Made by a program: the position numbers and the translations under genes
Part shown: positions 8,503 to 17,171 of the stretch, piece after piece
Layout of the letters: each line of letters opens with the position of its first letter
How positions within the stretch are numbered: the stretch's first letter is position 1
The notes under the pieces: model-generated
The model's database searches: none
Seen by the model: only the letters and a program-made list of their open reading frames with translations
What the model was told of the DNA's origin: nothing
Source of the DNA: Neptunitalea lumnitzerae
Lineage (GTDB): Bacteria > Bacteroidota > Bacteroidia > Flavobacteriales > Flavobacteriaceae
DNA: 64,000 nt
NCBI RefSeq assembly: GCF_027924185.1
Contig: NZ_BRVO01000002.1
Location: forward strand, 682,001 to 746,000
Direction: 5' to 3'

Positions 8503-11500
8503 ATTCTTTTTCTTCAGTTAATGGACTTTCGTGTTCATCTTTAATTAAATGTCTACCATCTGCTATACTACCAAAAATGTAATATAAGCCTGGTACTATA
8601 ATTACTCCAAATAGGGTTCCTAATAACATCCCTCCTGCTGCAGAAGCTCCAATGGTTTTATTACCAATAGCTCCAGGACCTGTTGCTATTACTAATGGAA
8701 TTAATCCGGCAATAAAAGCAAATGAAGTCATTAAAATAGGTCTAAATCTTACTTTTGCACCTTCTACAGCAGCTTCTAAAATAGATAATCCTTCTTGCCG
8801 TTTTTGCACAGCAAACTCAACAATTAAAACTGCATTTTTACCTAACAACCCAACGAGCATTACCAAACCTACTTGCGCATAAATATCATTAGCTAAGCCC
8901 ATAATTTTAAGCAACAAAAACGATCCAAAAATACCCGCAGGTAATGAACATATAACCGCTAAAGGAAGTATAAAGCTTTCATACTGTGCTGCCAATACGA
9001 TATAAACAAAGCCTAATACAATTAAGAAAATGTAAATAGCTTCATTACCACGAGAAACTTCATCTTTAGACAATCCTAACCAGTCTATATCATATCCTCT
9101 AGGTAAAGTTTGCTCTGCCACTTCCTGTATTACCTTAATAGCCTCACCACTACTGTATCCTTCAGAAGGAGAACCATTAATAGCGGAAGAGGTATACATA
9201 TTATAGCGTGTAATCTCATTTAATCCTTGTGTTTTATGAATTTTCATAAAGGCAGAATAAGGTACCATTTCATCATGAGCATTCTTAACATATAGCTTCA
9301 TAATATCATCTGGCAGCCTTCTGTATTCTGGTGCAGCCTGCACATATACTTTATAAAAACTACCAAATTTTATAAAACCGAGCTCGTAGGTACTACCTAT
9401 TAAAATAGAAAGGTTGTCCATTGCTTTGGCAATAGATACCCCTTTTTGCATGGCAGCTTGGTTGTCAATCTCTAATTCGTACTGAGGGTAATCTGCAGCA
9501 AAGAAGGTAAATAAACCTGATAACTCTTTTCTTTCTCTCAAAGCATCCATGAAGTTATCGTTTACTTTCTCAAAAGCTTTGTAATCGCCAGAGTTAGTTT
9601 TATCTAACAAACGTAAACTAAAACCTCCTGCTGCTCCATAACCAGGTACTGCCGGTGGTTGAAAAAATTCTATAGTAGCCCCTGGTATCTCTCCTGCTTT
9701 CTCTTCAAGTTCTTCAATAATTTGAACTGCCGTATGTTTTCTATCATCCCAGTTTTTAAGGTTAATTAAACACGTACCTGCATTAGACCCTCTACCTTCT
9801 GTAAGTACTTCATACCCTGCTAAAGCAGATACCGATTGAATACCCTCTACATGTTCTGCTATTTCTTGTAGCTCTCTAGCAATATCATTGGTACGTTCTA
9901 AAGTAGATCCTGGAGGTGTCTGAATAATAGCATAAATCATTCCCTGATCTTCCGCTGGAATAAACCCTCCTGGTAAACTTTTGGTGGTTACCCAAATTCC
10001 TCCACAAAAGGCAATTAACAAACCAAACGTTACCAATCTTCGGTTTACAATTTTTTCTAAGAAAATAGCATATTTTCCATTCAGTTTATTAAATCTTCCG
10101 TTAAACCAATCTATAAACCTATTAACAGGTGTTTTCTTTCTTGGCTTACCATGGTTATTTTTTAAAATCATGGCACATAAAACCGGAGTAAGTGTTAATG
10201 CTACTAAACCAGACAATACAATAGAGGTTGCCATAGTTATAGAGAATTGTCTATAGAAAATACCCACAGGCCCCGTCATAAAAGATACTGGCACAAACAC
10301 CGCTGCCATTAATAAAGTAATTGCAATTACAGCCCCACTAATTTCATGCAATACTTTTTGCACCGCTTTATAGGGCGAGAGATGTTCTTCTTCCATCTTG
10401 GCATGTACTGCCTCTACCACTACAATAGCATCATCTACTACCACACCAATAGCTAATACTAAAGCAAACAAGGTAATTAAGTTAATGGTAAGCCCAAAAA
10501 ACTGCATAAATATAAAGGCTCCTACCAAAGAAACGGGTACTGCAATGGCTGGGATTAACGTTGAACGTAAATCTCCTAAGAAAAGAAACACCACAATAGC
10601 AACCAAAATAAAAGCTTCACCCAAGGTATGTACTACCTTTTCAATAGAGGCATCTAAGAAATTAGATACGTCATAACTAATTTGATAATCCATTCCTGGA
10701 GGAAAAGATGATTCTTTAATTTCAGCTAGTTTTTCTTTAACTTCCTCAATAACATCATTTGCATTACTTCCATAAGTTTGCTTTAACGTTATTGCTGCCG
10801 ATGGATGATTATCAAGATTTGAGTAAATATCATAAAACTCACTTCCTAACTCTACATCTGCTACATCTTTTAAATGCAATATCTCACCATCTGCATTGGC
10901 TCTAATAATTACATTTTCATATTGTTCCGTTTCATTATATCGGCCACCATAGGTTAATACATACTCCAGTGATTGCGACTTTTTACCTGAACTTCTACCT
11001 ATTCTACCAGGAGACCCAATGATACTTTGAGACTCTAAAGCTTCCATAACTTCATCTGTAGAAACATTATAAGCTCTCATTCTATCAGGTTTTAACCAAA
11101 TACGCATAGCATATTGTCTACTACCCAATATTTTGGCACTACCTACCCCATTTAAACGTTTCAGTTCTGGGAGAATGTTTACACTAGCATAGTTATACAA
11201 AAACTTCTGATCAGAATTTTTATCATTACTATACAAGTTCACATACATAAGCATGTTGGGTTGTGCCTTATTTACAATAATCCCTTCCCGTTGCACCAGT
11301 TCAGGTAAACGGTTAGATACTTGCTCAATTCTATTTTTAACATTTACAACGGCTTGATTGGGGTCTGTACCCAAGTTAAATACTACTTGAATTGTTGCTT
11401 CCCCTGCACTGGTTGCATCAGAGGTCATATATTTCATTCCCGGAGTACCGTTAATTGATTTCTCCAAAGGAATAAGTACCGATTTTACCAATACATCTGC

Positions 11501-11659
11501 ACTAGCCCCAGGATAAGCAATACTTACCACTACACGCGGTGGTGCTATAGAAGGGAACTGTGAGGTTGGTAAATTATTGATAGCCAGTATCCCCATAAAA
11601 ATAATTACGAGCGATATTGCCATAGCAAGTACTGGTCTATGAATAAATTTATTAAACAT
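8489..11659 (-). CDS. RND (AcrB/HAE1-type) inner-membrane efflux transporter
   Basis: Proton-driven multidrug-type pump of 1056 residues with the standard layout of two six-helix halves and two large periplasmic loops. The N-terminus MFNKFIHRPVLAMAISLVII and FPSIAPPRVVVSIAYPGASA are diagnostic. The proton-relay pair Asp409-Asp410 is in TM4 (LAIGVVVDDAIVVVEAV) and the partner Lys is in the later LLGKNAVLIVEFAV helix. The hydrophobic/amphiphilic efflux subfamily is favoured over the heavy-metal subfamily, because the latter carries a different TM4 signature. It sits 23 bp downstream of its adaptor gene and overlaps its channel gene. No regulator gene is adjacent. Confidence 0.96.
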   Translation of the reverse strand: MFNKFIHRPVLAMAISLVIIFMGILAINNLPTSQFPSIAPPRVVVSIAYPGASADVLVKSVLIPLEKSINGTPGMKYMTSDATSAGEATIQVVFNLGTDPNQAVVNVKNRIEQVSNRLPELVQREGIIVNKAQPNMLMYVNLYSNDKNSDQKFLYNYASVNILPELKRLNGVGSAKILGSRQYAMRIWLKPDRMRAYNVSTDEVMEALESQSIIGSPGRIGRSSGKKSQSLEYVLTYGGRYNETEQYENVIIRANADGEILHLKDVADVELGSEFYDIYSNLDNHPSAAITLKQTYGSNANDVIEEVKEKLAEIKESSFPPGMDYQISYDVSNFLDASIEKVVHTLGEAFILVAIVVFLFLGDLRSTLIPAIAVPVSLVGAFIFMQFFGLTINLITLFALVLAIGVVVDDAIVVVEAVHAKMEEEHLSPYKAVQKVLHEISGAVIAITLLMAAVFVPVSFMTGPVGIFYRQFSITMATSIVLSGLVALTLTPVLCAMILKNNHGKPRKKTPVNRFIDWFNGRFNKLNGKYAIFLEKIVNRRLVTFGLLIAFCGGIWVTTKSLPGGFIPAEDQGMIYAIIQTPPGSTLERTNDIARELQEIAEHVEGIQSVSALAGYEVLTEGRGSNAGTCLINLKNWDDRKHTAVQIIEELEEKAGEIPGATIEFFQPPAVPGYGAAGGFSLRLLDKTNSGDYKAFEKVNDNFMDALRERKELSGLFTFFAADYPQYELEIDNQAAMQKGVSIAKAMDNLSILIGSTYELGFIKFGSFYKVYVQAAPEYRRLPDDIMKLYVKNAHDEMVPYSAFMKIHKTQGLNEITRYNMYTSSAINGSPSEGYSSGEAIKVIQEVAEQTLPRGYDIDWLGLSKDEVSRGNEAIYIFLIVLGFVYIVLAAQYESFILPLAVICSLPAGIFGSFLLLKIMGLANDIYAQVGLVMLVGLLGKNAVLIVEFAVQKRQEGLSILEAAVEGAKVRFRPILMTSFAFIAGLIPLVIATGPGAIGNKTIGASAAGGMLLGTLFGVIIVPGLYYIFGSIADGRHLIKDEHESPLTEEKEYENN

Positions 11660-11682
11660 ATTATATTTTTTAACGTGTTAGA

Positions 11683-12771
11683 TTATTCAGCATAAAGTTT
11701 CAGATGAGAAAGAACTTCTTGAGGCTCTTCATAGGTAAATTCAATTTTATCATTGTCTCGCACCTTTCTAATACCTTCAAGAAGTATTTTATCTTTTACA
11801 GAAAGTCCGTTACCTACGGCATATAAATCTTCTAATTCCTGATTAACGGTAATTTCTTTTGTTTTCACCACATCATCATCACCTACCACAAAAACATACT
11901 TTTTGTCAAGTACTTCAAAAGTTGCTTTTTGCGGAATTAAAATAGCCTTGTCTACTGGTACTGGCATTAAAATGTTTCCTGTTTCTCCATGTCTTAATAA
12001 TCCATCGGGGTTTGGGAAGGTAGCTCTAAAGGAGATATTACCAGTTTCATTATTAAACTCAGCCTCAATGGTTTCTACTTCACCATCATATTTAAAAACT
12101 TTATTATTTGCCATGAGCAGGTGTACTTTTATAGGGTTGTCTTTACCTACTTTGGTCTTATAATCTAAATATTCAGCTTCCGGTACATTAAAGTATACCC
12201 ACATTTGACTATTGTCTGATAAACTTGAAAGTAACTCTCCTTCATCCACCAAACTACCAAGTCTTACATGAAATCTATCAATAATCCCATCAAAAGGAGC
12301 ACGTATTTCTGTAAACTGCAAATGAACCTGAGAAAGCGATAATTCAGCATTTGCTTTATCAAATTTGGCTTTAGCCATTGCTAACTCATTGGGTGCAACT
12401 ACATTACTATCGGCTAATTTTTTAGTGTTTTCATATTCTATTTTTGCAAAGTCTGCTTCTGCTTGTGCTCTTTGTAATTCAGCTTCGTATAGTGAAGGCA
12501 TAATTTTAAACAAAAGCTGACCTTTTTTTACATGTTCTCCCTCATCTACATATATTTTTTCTAAGTACCCTCTTTCTTGGGCTCTTAGTTCTATATGCTG
12601 AATAGAACGTACGTTACATACATAATTTTCGGTAATAAGGGTATCTTTCTGTAAAGGGCTTGTAACTAAATAGTCTGCTGTTTCTTCTTTTACTTTTTCT
12701 TTTTCAGAAGTACAACTGGTTGTATAACACAAGAGTGCACACAAGCCCATAACCATGAAATGTTTCTTCAT
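11683..12771 (-). CDS. RND efflux periplasmic adaptor lipoprotein
   Basis: Membrane-fusion protein linking the RND pump to its outer-membrane channel; 362 residues, lipobox ending at Cys20 (CYTTSC). The lipoyl-like half-motifs GYLEKIYVDEGEHVKKGQLLF and IRAPFDGIIDRFHVRLGSLV flank an alpha-helical hairpin rich in Ala/Glu/Lys (about 105-145). The beta-barrel and membrane-proximal regions follow (VYFNVPEAEYL, GNILMPVPVDKAILIPQKA). It is the promoter-proximal gene of the operon. Its 5' region holds two overlapping inverted repeats (12846-12881), a likely operator. Confidence 0.95.
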   Translation of the reverse strand: MKKHFMVMGLCALLCYTTSCTSEKEKVKEETADYLVTSPLQKDTLITENYVCNVRSIQHIELRAQERGYLEKIYVDEGEHVKKGQLLFKIMPSLYEAELQRAQAEADFAKIEYENTKKLADSNVVAPNELAMAKAKFDKANAELSLSQVHLQFTEIRAPFDGIIDRFHVRLGSLVDEGELLSSLSDNSQMWVYFNVPEAEYLDYKTKVGKDNPIKVHLLMANNKVFKYDGEVETIEAEFNNETGNISFRATFPNPDGLLRHGETGNILMPVPVDKAILIPQKATFEVLDKKYVFVVGDDDVVKTKEITVNQELEDLYAVGNGLSVKDKILLEGIRKVRDNDKIEFTYEEPQEVLSHLKLYAE

Positions 12772-12845
12772 AATGATTTGCTTTAAAGCGGTTGATGTTA
12801 AAATGGTTTACTAAAATTTGTTTGGTAGATAAAATAACCTTAAAG

Positions 12846-12881
12846 CATATTCGTATAAGAATATGTTTGAAATGAACATAT
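12846..12881. promoter_or_regulatory. Candidate operator: two overlapping inverted repeats upstream of the RND operon
   Basis: CATATTC-N6-GAATATG (12846-12865) overlaps ATATGTT-N7-AACATAT (12861-12881). Both have perfect 7-bp arms. The pair ends 75 bp from the adaptor start codon. The size and symmetry fit a TetR- or MarR-type regulator, but none is encoded next to the operon. The assignment is inference from symmetry and position. Confidence 0.5.
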
Positions 12882-12945
12882 CATTTATAGCAATATACTT
12901 AAGGATAAAAAAGGGCGTAATTACCCCTTAATTGATAAGATTACA

Positions 12946-13365
12946 TCATATTCTGTAGACACACAGAATAATATACTTTTTAGTAGTAAGTGTCTTCAGG
13001 AAATCTTCCTGATATGCTTCAGTACCATTAAAACTTGGTGAAAGATATCTTATTAGGTAGGTATAAAAGGGAAGAATTGAATGTGAATCAAAGTGAAAGT
13101 CTGTATAACCTTCTGTTATTTCTTCTTCTCTTTCTTCATTCTCTATAAGCTCTATTCTTTCATCTTCAATGCTAGAATAATCATTCTTATAAAGCGCTGT
13201 ATCTATTGATTTCTTTAAAGTTGAAGGAAACGAAATTTCTTCTGTATCTACTTTTAAAACCGATAAATTAACCTGATGAGTTGATAATAAAGACGTTGCC
13301 GCATGGGATACCAATCCCATAAGTAGAAAATATACGGCAAATATATACTTGATTATCATTTTCAT
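12946..13365 (-). CDS. Small exported protein of unknown function (139 aa)
   Basis: I do not recognise the family. I take the start at 13365 (MKMIIKYIFAVYFLLMGLV) because it places a normal signal peptide at the N-terminus, cleaved near SHAA; an in-frame upstream ATG at 13413 would add 16 residues before it. The mature part has an acidic Glu-rich stretch (IEDERIELIENEEREEEI) and a moderately hydrophobic region (HSILPFYTYLIRYLSPSF). It lies 174 bp upstream of the RND adaptor gene on the same strand, and the operator-like repeats lie between, so it is probably a separate unit. Confidence 0.55.
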   Translation of the reverse strand: MKMIIKYIFAVYFLLMGLVSHAATSLLSTHQVNLSVLKVDTEEISFPSTLKKSIDTALYKNDYSSIEDERIELIENEEREEEITEGYTDFHFDSHSILPFYTYLIRYLSPSFNGTEAYQEDFLKTLTTKKYIILCVYRI

Positions 13366-13586
13366 TGGTTCAAACTTACATAAACTTGTATATACAAACA
13401 AATTGTTACTCATGAATGTCCAAGAATAACTTGAAATTCTATAGTACTAATTGAATTATCTTGTATAAATAATTTTATTTTTGAAGTGCAAATGAAATAA
13501 TATTTTCGATACTTACCCCCTCTCTGAGTACGTTTATATTTTTTTTAACAAAAAACGAAACCTCTTAAATCACTAAAAATCAAGCA

Positions 13587-14096
13587 ATGCCAATTCCTAT
13601 AGATAAAATTTCATTAGTAAAGCAGTCAGAAGAAAACTACGACAAACTTCTCACATTAATCCATTCCATTCCTACACAGAAAAGAAATATGGAGTTTACT
13701 GAAGGTACAATGAATAGAAATATTAGAGACGTGATAGGACACTTGTATCACTGGCAATTACTTTTCACTAATTGGTACTATACAGGTATGGATAATGAAA
13801 AACCAGCGATGCCCCAAAAAGGATATAAATGGAAACAAACTAAAGAATTGAATTTACAAATCTGGGAATTATACCAAACCTATACATTAGAAAAAGTGCT
13901 AAATCTGCTTAATGAATCTCACCAAAAGATGCTTTCTATAATTCAAAGTCATACCAATGAAGAACTTTTTGAAAAAAAGAAATACAATTGGACAGGTTCT
14001 TCTTCAGTTGCTACCTACATTAGAGCAAACTGCTCTAGCCACTACAACTGGGCAATAAAACTTATTAAAAAAGGATTACAAGAGCATCTGCGGTAA
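13587..14096 (+). CDS. ClbS/DfsB-type four-helix bundle protein
   Basis: A 169-residue cytoplasmic protein of the DinB-like ClbS/DfsB superfamily (formerly DUF1706). The N-terminus MPIPIDKISLVKQSEENYDKL, the central DVIGHLYHWQLLFTNWYYTG and the C-terminal YIRANCSSHYNWAIKLIKK match the family pattern of short helices with spaced His and Trp residues. The founding member ClbS protects E. coli from its own colibactin by opening its cyclopropane; other members are of unknown function. Nothing like a colibactin pathway is present here, so self-resistance is not implied. It is convergent with the next gene, only 10 bp away. Confidence 0.8.
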   Translation: MPIPIDKISLVKQSEENYDKLLTLIHSIPTQKRNMEFTEGTMNRNIRDVIGHLYHWQLLFTNWYYTGMDNEKPAMPQKGYKWKQTKELNLQIWELYQTYTLEKVLNLLNESHQKMLSIIQSHTNEELFEKKKYNWTGSSSVATYIRANCSSHYNWAIKLIKKGLQEHLR

Positions 14097-14106
14097 ATAG
14101 ATACGC

Positions 14107-14715
14107 TTATAAAGCAGTTAATTCTTCTTTTTCTTCAGCATGATGATGTTCATTACCTCCAAAAAACTTACTAATACCTACTCCAAAAACCCAAGTATCA
14201 TAAGCTTCAATTTTTACGTCGTAAATTAAAGAAACTCCAAATTCAAACTTTCGTGGTAGTTCAATACCATATTCTATGCCTGCTCTGGCCATTGAAAAAT
14301 TTTCTTCTTCACTAAATTCAAGTCCATACCCTCCTATTAATAAAATATGATCAAACGGTCTATAAACAGCCACAGGAATAATAGCAATAGGGCTATTACG
14401 CTCATGCGTTTTACTTTCACCTTCTTCTAAATGCTGTTCTACTAAATAATCTTCTAAAATAAGATCTGTTTGTAAGCCAAAAGCCAATCTATTACTAACC
14501 CAATAATCTGCATCTAAGTAAAAAGAAGCTAATGAAATTCCGTAATCATCGTACTGAACTCCCTTTTTAATATGTGCATGACCAATACCTACACTCAATC
14601 TTACCGAGTTTTTTACAGATTCTTTTCCTAAAAGTTCTGAAGCTTCATTCTGAGAAAAAAGTATGCTACTTGAAAGTAAAAGTAGCATACTTACTAGGTA
14701 GTAATTTATTTTCAT
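14107..14715 (-). CDS. Predicted outer-membrane beta-barrel protein (202 aa)
   Basis: Not assigned to a named family. It begins with a signal peptide (MKINYYLVSMLLLLSSSILFSQ). The rest alternates amphipathic strands separated by short turns (VRLSVGIGHAHI, LAFGLQTDLILEDYL, ILLIGGYGLEF, FEFGVSLIYDVKI, WVFGVGISKFF), typical of an 8-strand outer-membrane barrel. The C-terminus after the last strand is a short tail GGNEHHHAEEKEELTAL with three consecutive His, so the usual terminal aromatic residue is absent. A metal-binding tail is conceivable but unproven. The -7-like element TACATTTG (minus strand, 14743-14750) lies just upstream of the start. Confidence 0.7.
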   Translation of the reverse strand: MKINYYLVSMLLLLSSSILFSQNEASELLGKESVKNSVRLSVGIGHAHIKKGVQYDDYGISLASFYLDADYWVSNRLAFGLQTDLILEDYLVEQHLEEGESKTHERNSPIAIIPVAVYRPFDHILLIGGYGLEFSEEENFSMARAGIEYGIELPRKFEFGVSLIYDVKIEAYDTWVFGVGISKFFGGNEHHHAEEKEELTAL

Positions 14716-14943
14716 TTGACTGTTATGCTAGTTAGTTTTACCCAAATGTACTACTGTTTTCTGTGCTGTTTTTAGGTTCTCAACTATTGGTTTTCAATCA
14801 ATGATTTTTATCAGAATTATAACGTTGTAATAAAAAATAGGCCTTTAAACGCTTCGCTTTTTTAACATCCATAAATTTAAATTTTAAATAAAATCTTATT
14901 TTATTTAAATAATATTACTATATTTAGATGTAGCATAAAAGCT

Positions 14944-15029
14944 ACATACCCTCACAGAATTAACGCGATAATTAAAAATCTTAGTCTTTTACAAAAAGAT
15001 TAAGCTATTGTTTTTTGCACATACCCTCA
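14944..15029 (+). repeat. Two direct copies of ACATACCCTCA, 75 bp apart
   Basis: Exact 11-bp copies at 14944-14954 and 15019-15029. Both are followed by a looser match containing ATTAAC. They may be tandem operator sites or the trace of a small duplication. Confidence 0.6.
14980..15016 (+). promoter_or_regulatory. Leader hairpin with T-run, possible attenuator
   Basis: CTTAGTCTTTT (14980-14990) pairs with AAAAGATTAAG (14994-15004) with one G-U pair. A T-run follows after a short gap. It lies about 150 bp upstream of the peptide start with no plus-strand gene before it, so it could act as an attenuator in the leader rather than as a gene terminator. Confidence 0.35.
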
Positions 15030-15161
15030 TTTAAGATTAACTCAAAAAATTGAGATGTAATCCGTATTAGATTACTCTAAACACTAGTATAATAATACTG
15101 GACACAAATCTTGAGTGTCCTAAAACAATCAAGAATATAATAACCTTTTAAAATTTTAATT

Positions 15162-15383
15162 ATGAAAAAATTACTAAATCTTGGTCAAGCATTATCTAAA
15201 GAAGAACAAAGAAGTATCCAAGGAGGAGTAAGCACTAAACCAGGAAAACAACCTTGTGCTGGTAGATGTGTAAGTGACTATACCGATTTAGGTTCAGGAG
15301 AATGTATGTTTCCAGGTCTTGGAGATGAAAATTTTCAATGCTTAGGATATGTTTCAGGTACCACCTGTTGCAGTGTACTATAA
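15162..15383 (+). CDS. Gly-Gly-leader Cys-rich peptide (bacteriocin-like / RiPP precursor)
   Basis: A 73-residue precursor peptide. The leader MKKLLNLGQALSKEEQRSIQGG is a classic double-glycine leader of the type found in Bacteroidota natural-product precursors (LGxxLSKxEQRxIxGG), with expected cleavage after Gly22. The 51-residue core has six cysteines (32, 36, 48, 60, 69, 70), enough for three disulfides or thioether crosslinks, and ends in TTCCSVL. Such leaders are normally removed by a C39-peptidase ABC exporter, and none is in the window. No LanM/LanB-type modification enzyme is adjacent either. It has its own terminator. Whether the core is toxic, a signal or something else cannot be told. 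Confidence 0.8.
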   Translation: MKKLLNLGQALSKEEQRSIQGGVSTKPGKQPCAGRCVSDYTDLGSGECMFPGLGDENFQCLGYVSGTTCCSVL

Positions 15384-15397
15384 TTCAATTTAAGGCA

Positions 15398-15426
15398 AGG
15401 GCTTCCTATATTTTGGAAGCCTTTTT
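15398..15426 (+). terminator. Intrinsic terminator after the Gly-Gly peptide gene
   Basis: GGCTTCC (15400-15406) pairs with GGAAGCC (15415-15421) around an 8-base loop, followed by TTTTT. It lies 15 bp past the peptide stop and makes the peptide gene a single-gene transcript. Confidence 0.85.
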
Positions 15427-15567
15427 ATTTAAAACCTTTAAGTCATCTCCAAATTTAAATATTCAGAACTTGAATCAGAACTGATATAAATTTATCCTAC
15501 TTACTTTTTAATTTATATTGTAACATAATAAGCTCCTTCAAGACTATTATACATCAATAGTTACTTT

Positions 15568-17094
15568 ATGAAAAAAGAAACCATAATTTTATTAAGTACA
15601 GTATTAATCAAATTTATCCTTCAATTTACACTTATTGCACCTGAATATGAATTACACAGAGACGAATATTTACACCTAGATCAAGCTCATCATTTAGCTT
15701 TAGGGTATGCATCTGTTCCTCCAATAACTTCCATCACCTCTTTATGTATTTATCTATTAGGTAATTCTGTTTTCTGGGTTAAATTTTTCCCTGCCATGTA
15801 TGGTGCACTTACCATCTTATTTGTATGGAAAACCATAAAAAGACTAAACGGTAACCTATACGCTCTTATATTAGGCTCTTGCTGTATATTATTTTCTGCT
15901 TTGTTAAGGCTTAATACATTATATCAGCCTAATTCCTTAGACGTATTATGTTGGACCGGCTTCTTCTATTTTCTAATTTCTTACATATACACTAATAAAC
16001 CTAAATACATATATTTTACCGCAATTATTTTTGCAATTGGCTTCCTAAATAAGTATAACATATTGTTTCTTGTACTAGGGGTAACACCTGCCCTATTAGC
16101 TACAAAAGCTAGGTGTATTTTTACAAAGCGTGAAATATACTTAGCTATTCTATTAGCCCTTATATTGATTACTCCTAATCTATATTGGCAGTATCAAAAC
16201 AATTTTCCTGTAGTTACCCATATGAAGGTACTTTCTAAAACACAATTAATACATGTAAATAGGCTAGACTTTTTACTAGGACAAATCTCATTTTTTACAG
16301 GATCGTTACTTGTTATCTTAGCTTCACTTATTGCCTTGTTTCTATATGCTCCCTTTAAAAAATATAAGTTTTTGGGGTTAACTTTTATAACCATATTGCT
16401 CATATTTACATATTTCAAAGCAAAAGACTATTATGCAATTGGGTTATACCCAATATATATTGCTTTTGGTGCTGTTTATTTAACCAACCTCCTTGAAAAG
16501 AATAAACGAAACTATATAAGTTTACTATTAATTGCCATTCCTGTTGCTATCTTTTTCCCTATGTACACTATTGCTTTTCCTAATCAATCAGCGGATTATA
16601 TTGCAAAACATTCTAATATTTATAAAGATTATGGGTTACTACGCTGGGAAGACGGAAAAGACCATGAAATACCACAAGATTATGCGGATATGTTAGGTTG
16701 GAAAGAATTGGCCACAAAAGTAGCAGATGCATATGATAAACTGCCAAACTCTAACGCTACTTTAATCTTATGTGATAATTACGGACAAGCAGGCGCTATT
16801 AACTATTATACCAATAACAGACTCAAAGCAAATACTTTTGAAGCAGACTATATCAATTGGTTTCAATTAAATAAACCTTACAAAAATTTTATACGTATTA
16901 AATCTCAACAAAATTTAGATGATGAAATGCAAGTTACAAGTCCTTACTTTGAGAAATCGTACATAGCAGACTCCATTACTAACAAATATGCAAGAGAGCA
17001 TGGTACTACCATTTTTGTATTTGAAAAAGCATCTATTAATATATCTGAAAGACTAAAAGAGGAGATTATAGATTATAAAAAGCAGAACAACTAA
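15568..17094 (+). CDS. GT39-like (ArnT/PMT-type) membrane glycosyltransferase
   Basis: A 508-residue integral membrane protein of the dolichyl-phosphate mannosyltransferase / ArnT superfamily (GT-C fold), which moves a sugar from a polyprenyl-phosphate donor on the periplasmic side of the inner membrane. The first loop has the acidic motif ELHRDEYLHLDQAHHLALGY, where the Asp-Glu pair is the expected catalytic site. About ten further hydrophobic helices follow to about residue 345. The last 160 residues form a soluble periplasmic domain (around WKELATKVADAYDKLPNSNA). The acceptor could be a lipid or protein; lipid A or cell-surface protein glycosylation is possible. It sits 184 bp after the Gly-Gly peptide gene, with that gene's terminator between. 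Confidence 0.85.
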   Translation: MKKETIILLSTVLIKFILQFTLIAPEYELHRDEYLHLDQAHHLALGYASVPPITSITSLCIYLLGNSVFWVKFFPAMYGALTILFVWKTIKRLNGNLYALILGSCCILFSALLRLNTLYQPNSLDVLCWTGFFYFLISYIYTNKPKYIYFTAIIFAIGFLNKYNILFLVLGVTPALLATKARCIFTKREIYLAILLALILITPNLYWQYQNNFPVVTHMKVLSKTQLIHVNRLDFLLGQISFFTGSLLVILASLIALFLYAPFKKYKFLGLTFITILLIFTYFKAKDYYAIGLYPIYIAFGAVYLTNLLEKNKRNYISLLLIAIPVAIFFPMYTIAFPNQSADYIAKHSNIYKDYGLLRWEDGKDHEIPQDYADMLGWKELATKVADAYDKLPNSNATLILCDNYGQAGAINYYTNNRLKANTFEADYINWFQLNKPYKNFIRIKSQQNLDDEMQVTSPYFEKSYIADSITNKYAREHGTTIFVFEKASINISERLKEEIIDYKKQNN

Positions 17095-17171
17095 GTTTTG
17101 AATTTTTATGCAGCATATACCTATAATTTTCCTATATTTCGTATAAAAATTAACCTATATAAAGAAAAAAT

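Larger units (their letters stand above)
14716..15161. other. 446-bp intergenic region: structured leader of the Gly-Gly peptide gene
   Basis: No protein-coding gene of convincing length. It holds a direct repeat ACATACCCTCA at 14944-14954 and 15019-15029 (75 bp apart). Between the copies is a strong hairpin (11-bp stem, 3-base loop, 14980-15004) followed by a run of six T at 15010-15016. Smaller inverted repeats lie at 15041-15054 (CTCAA/TTGAG) and 15100-15120 (GGACAC/GTGTCC). Much of this is probably promoter plus 5' untranslated leader of the peptide gene at 15162. Confidence 0.5.

Noticed and set aside
13587-14096. Colibactin-type self-resistance gene as a sign of a toxin cluster
   Set aside because: The protein is ClbS-like by family only; no polyketide or non-ribosomal peptide genes are in the window.
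14944-15029. CRISPR-like repeat upstream of the Gly-Gly peptide
   Set aside because: Only two copies of 11 bp, no spacer periodicity and no cas gene.
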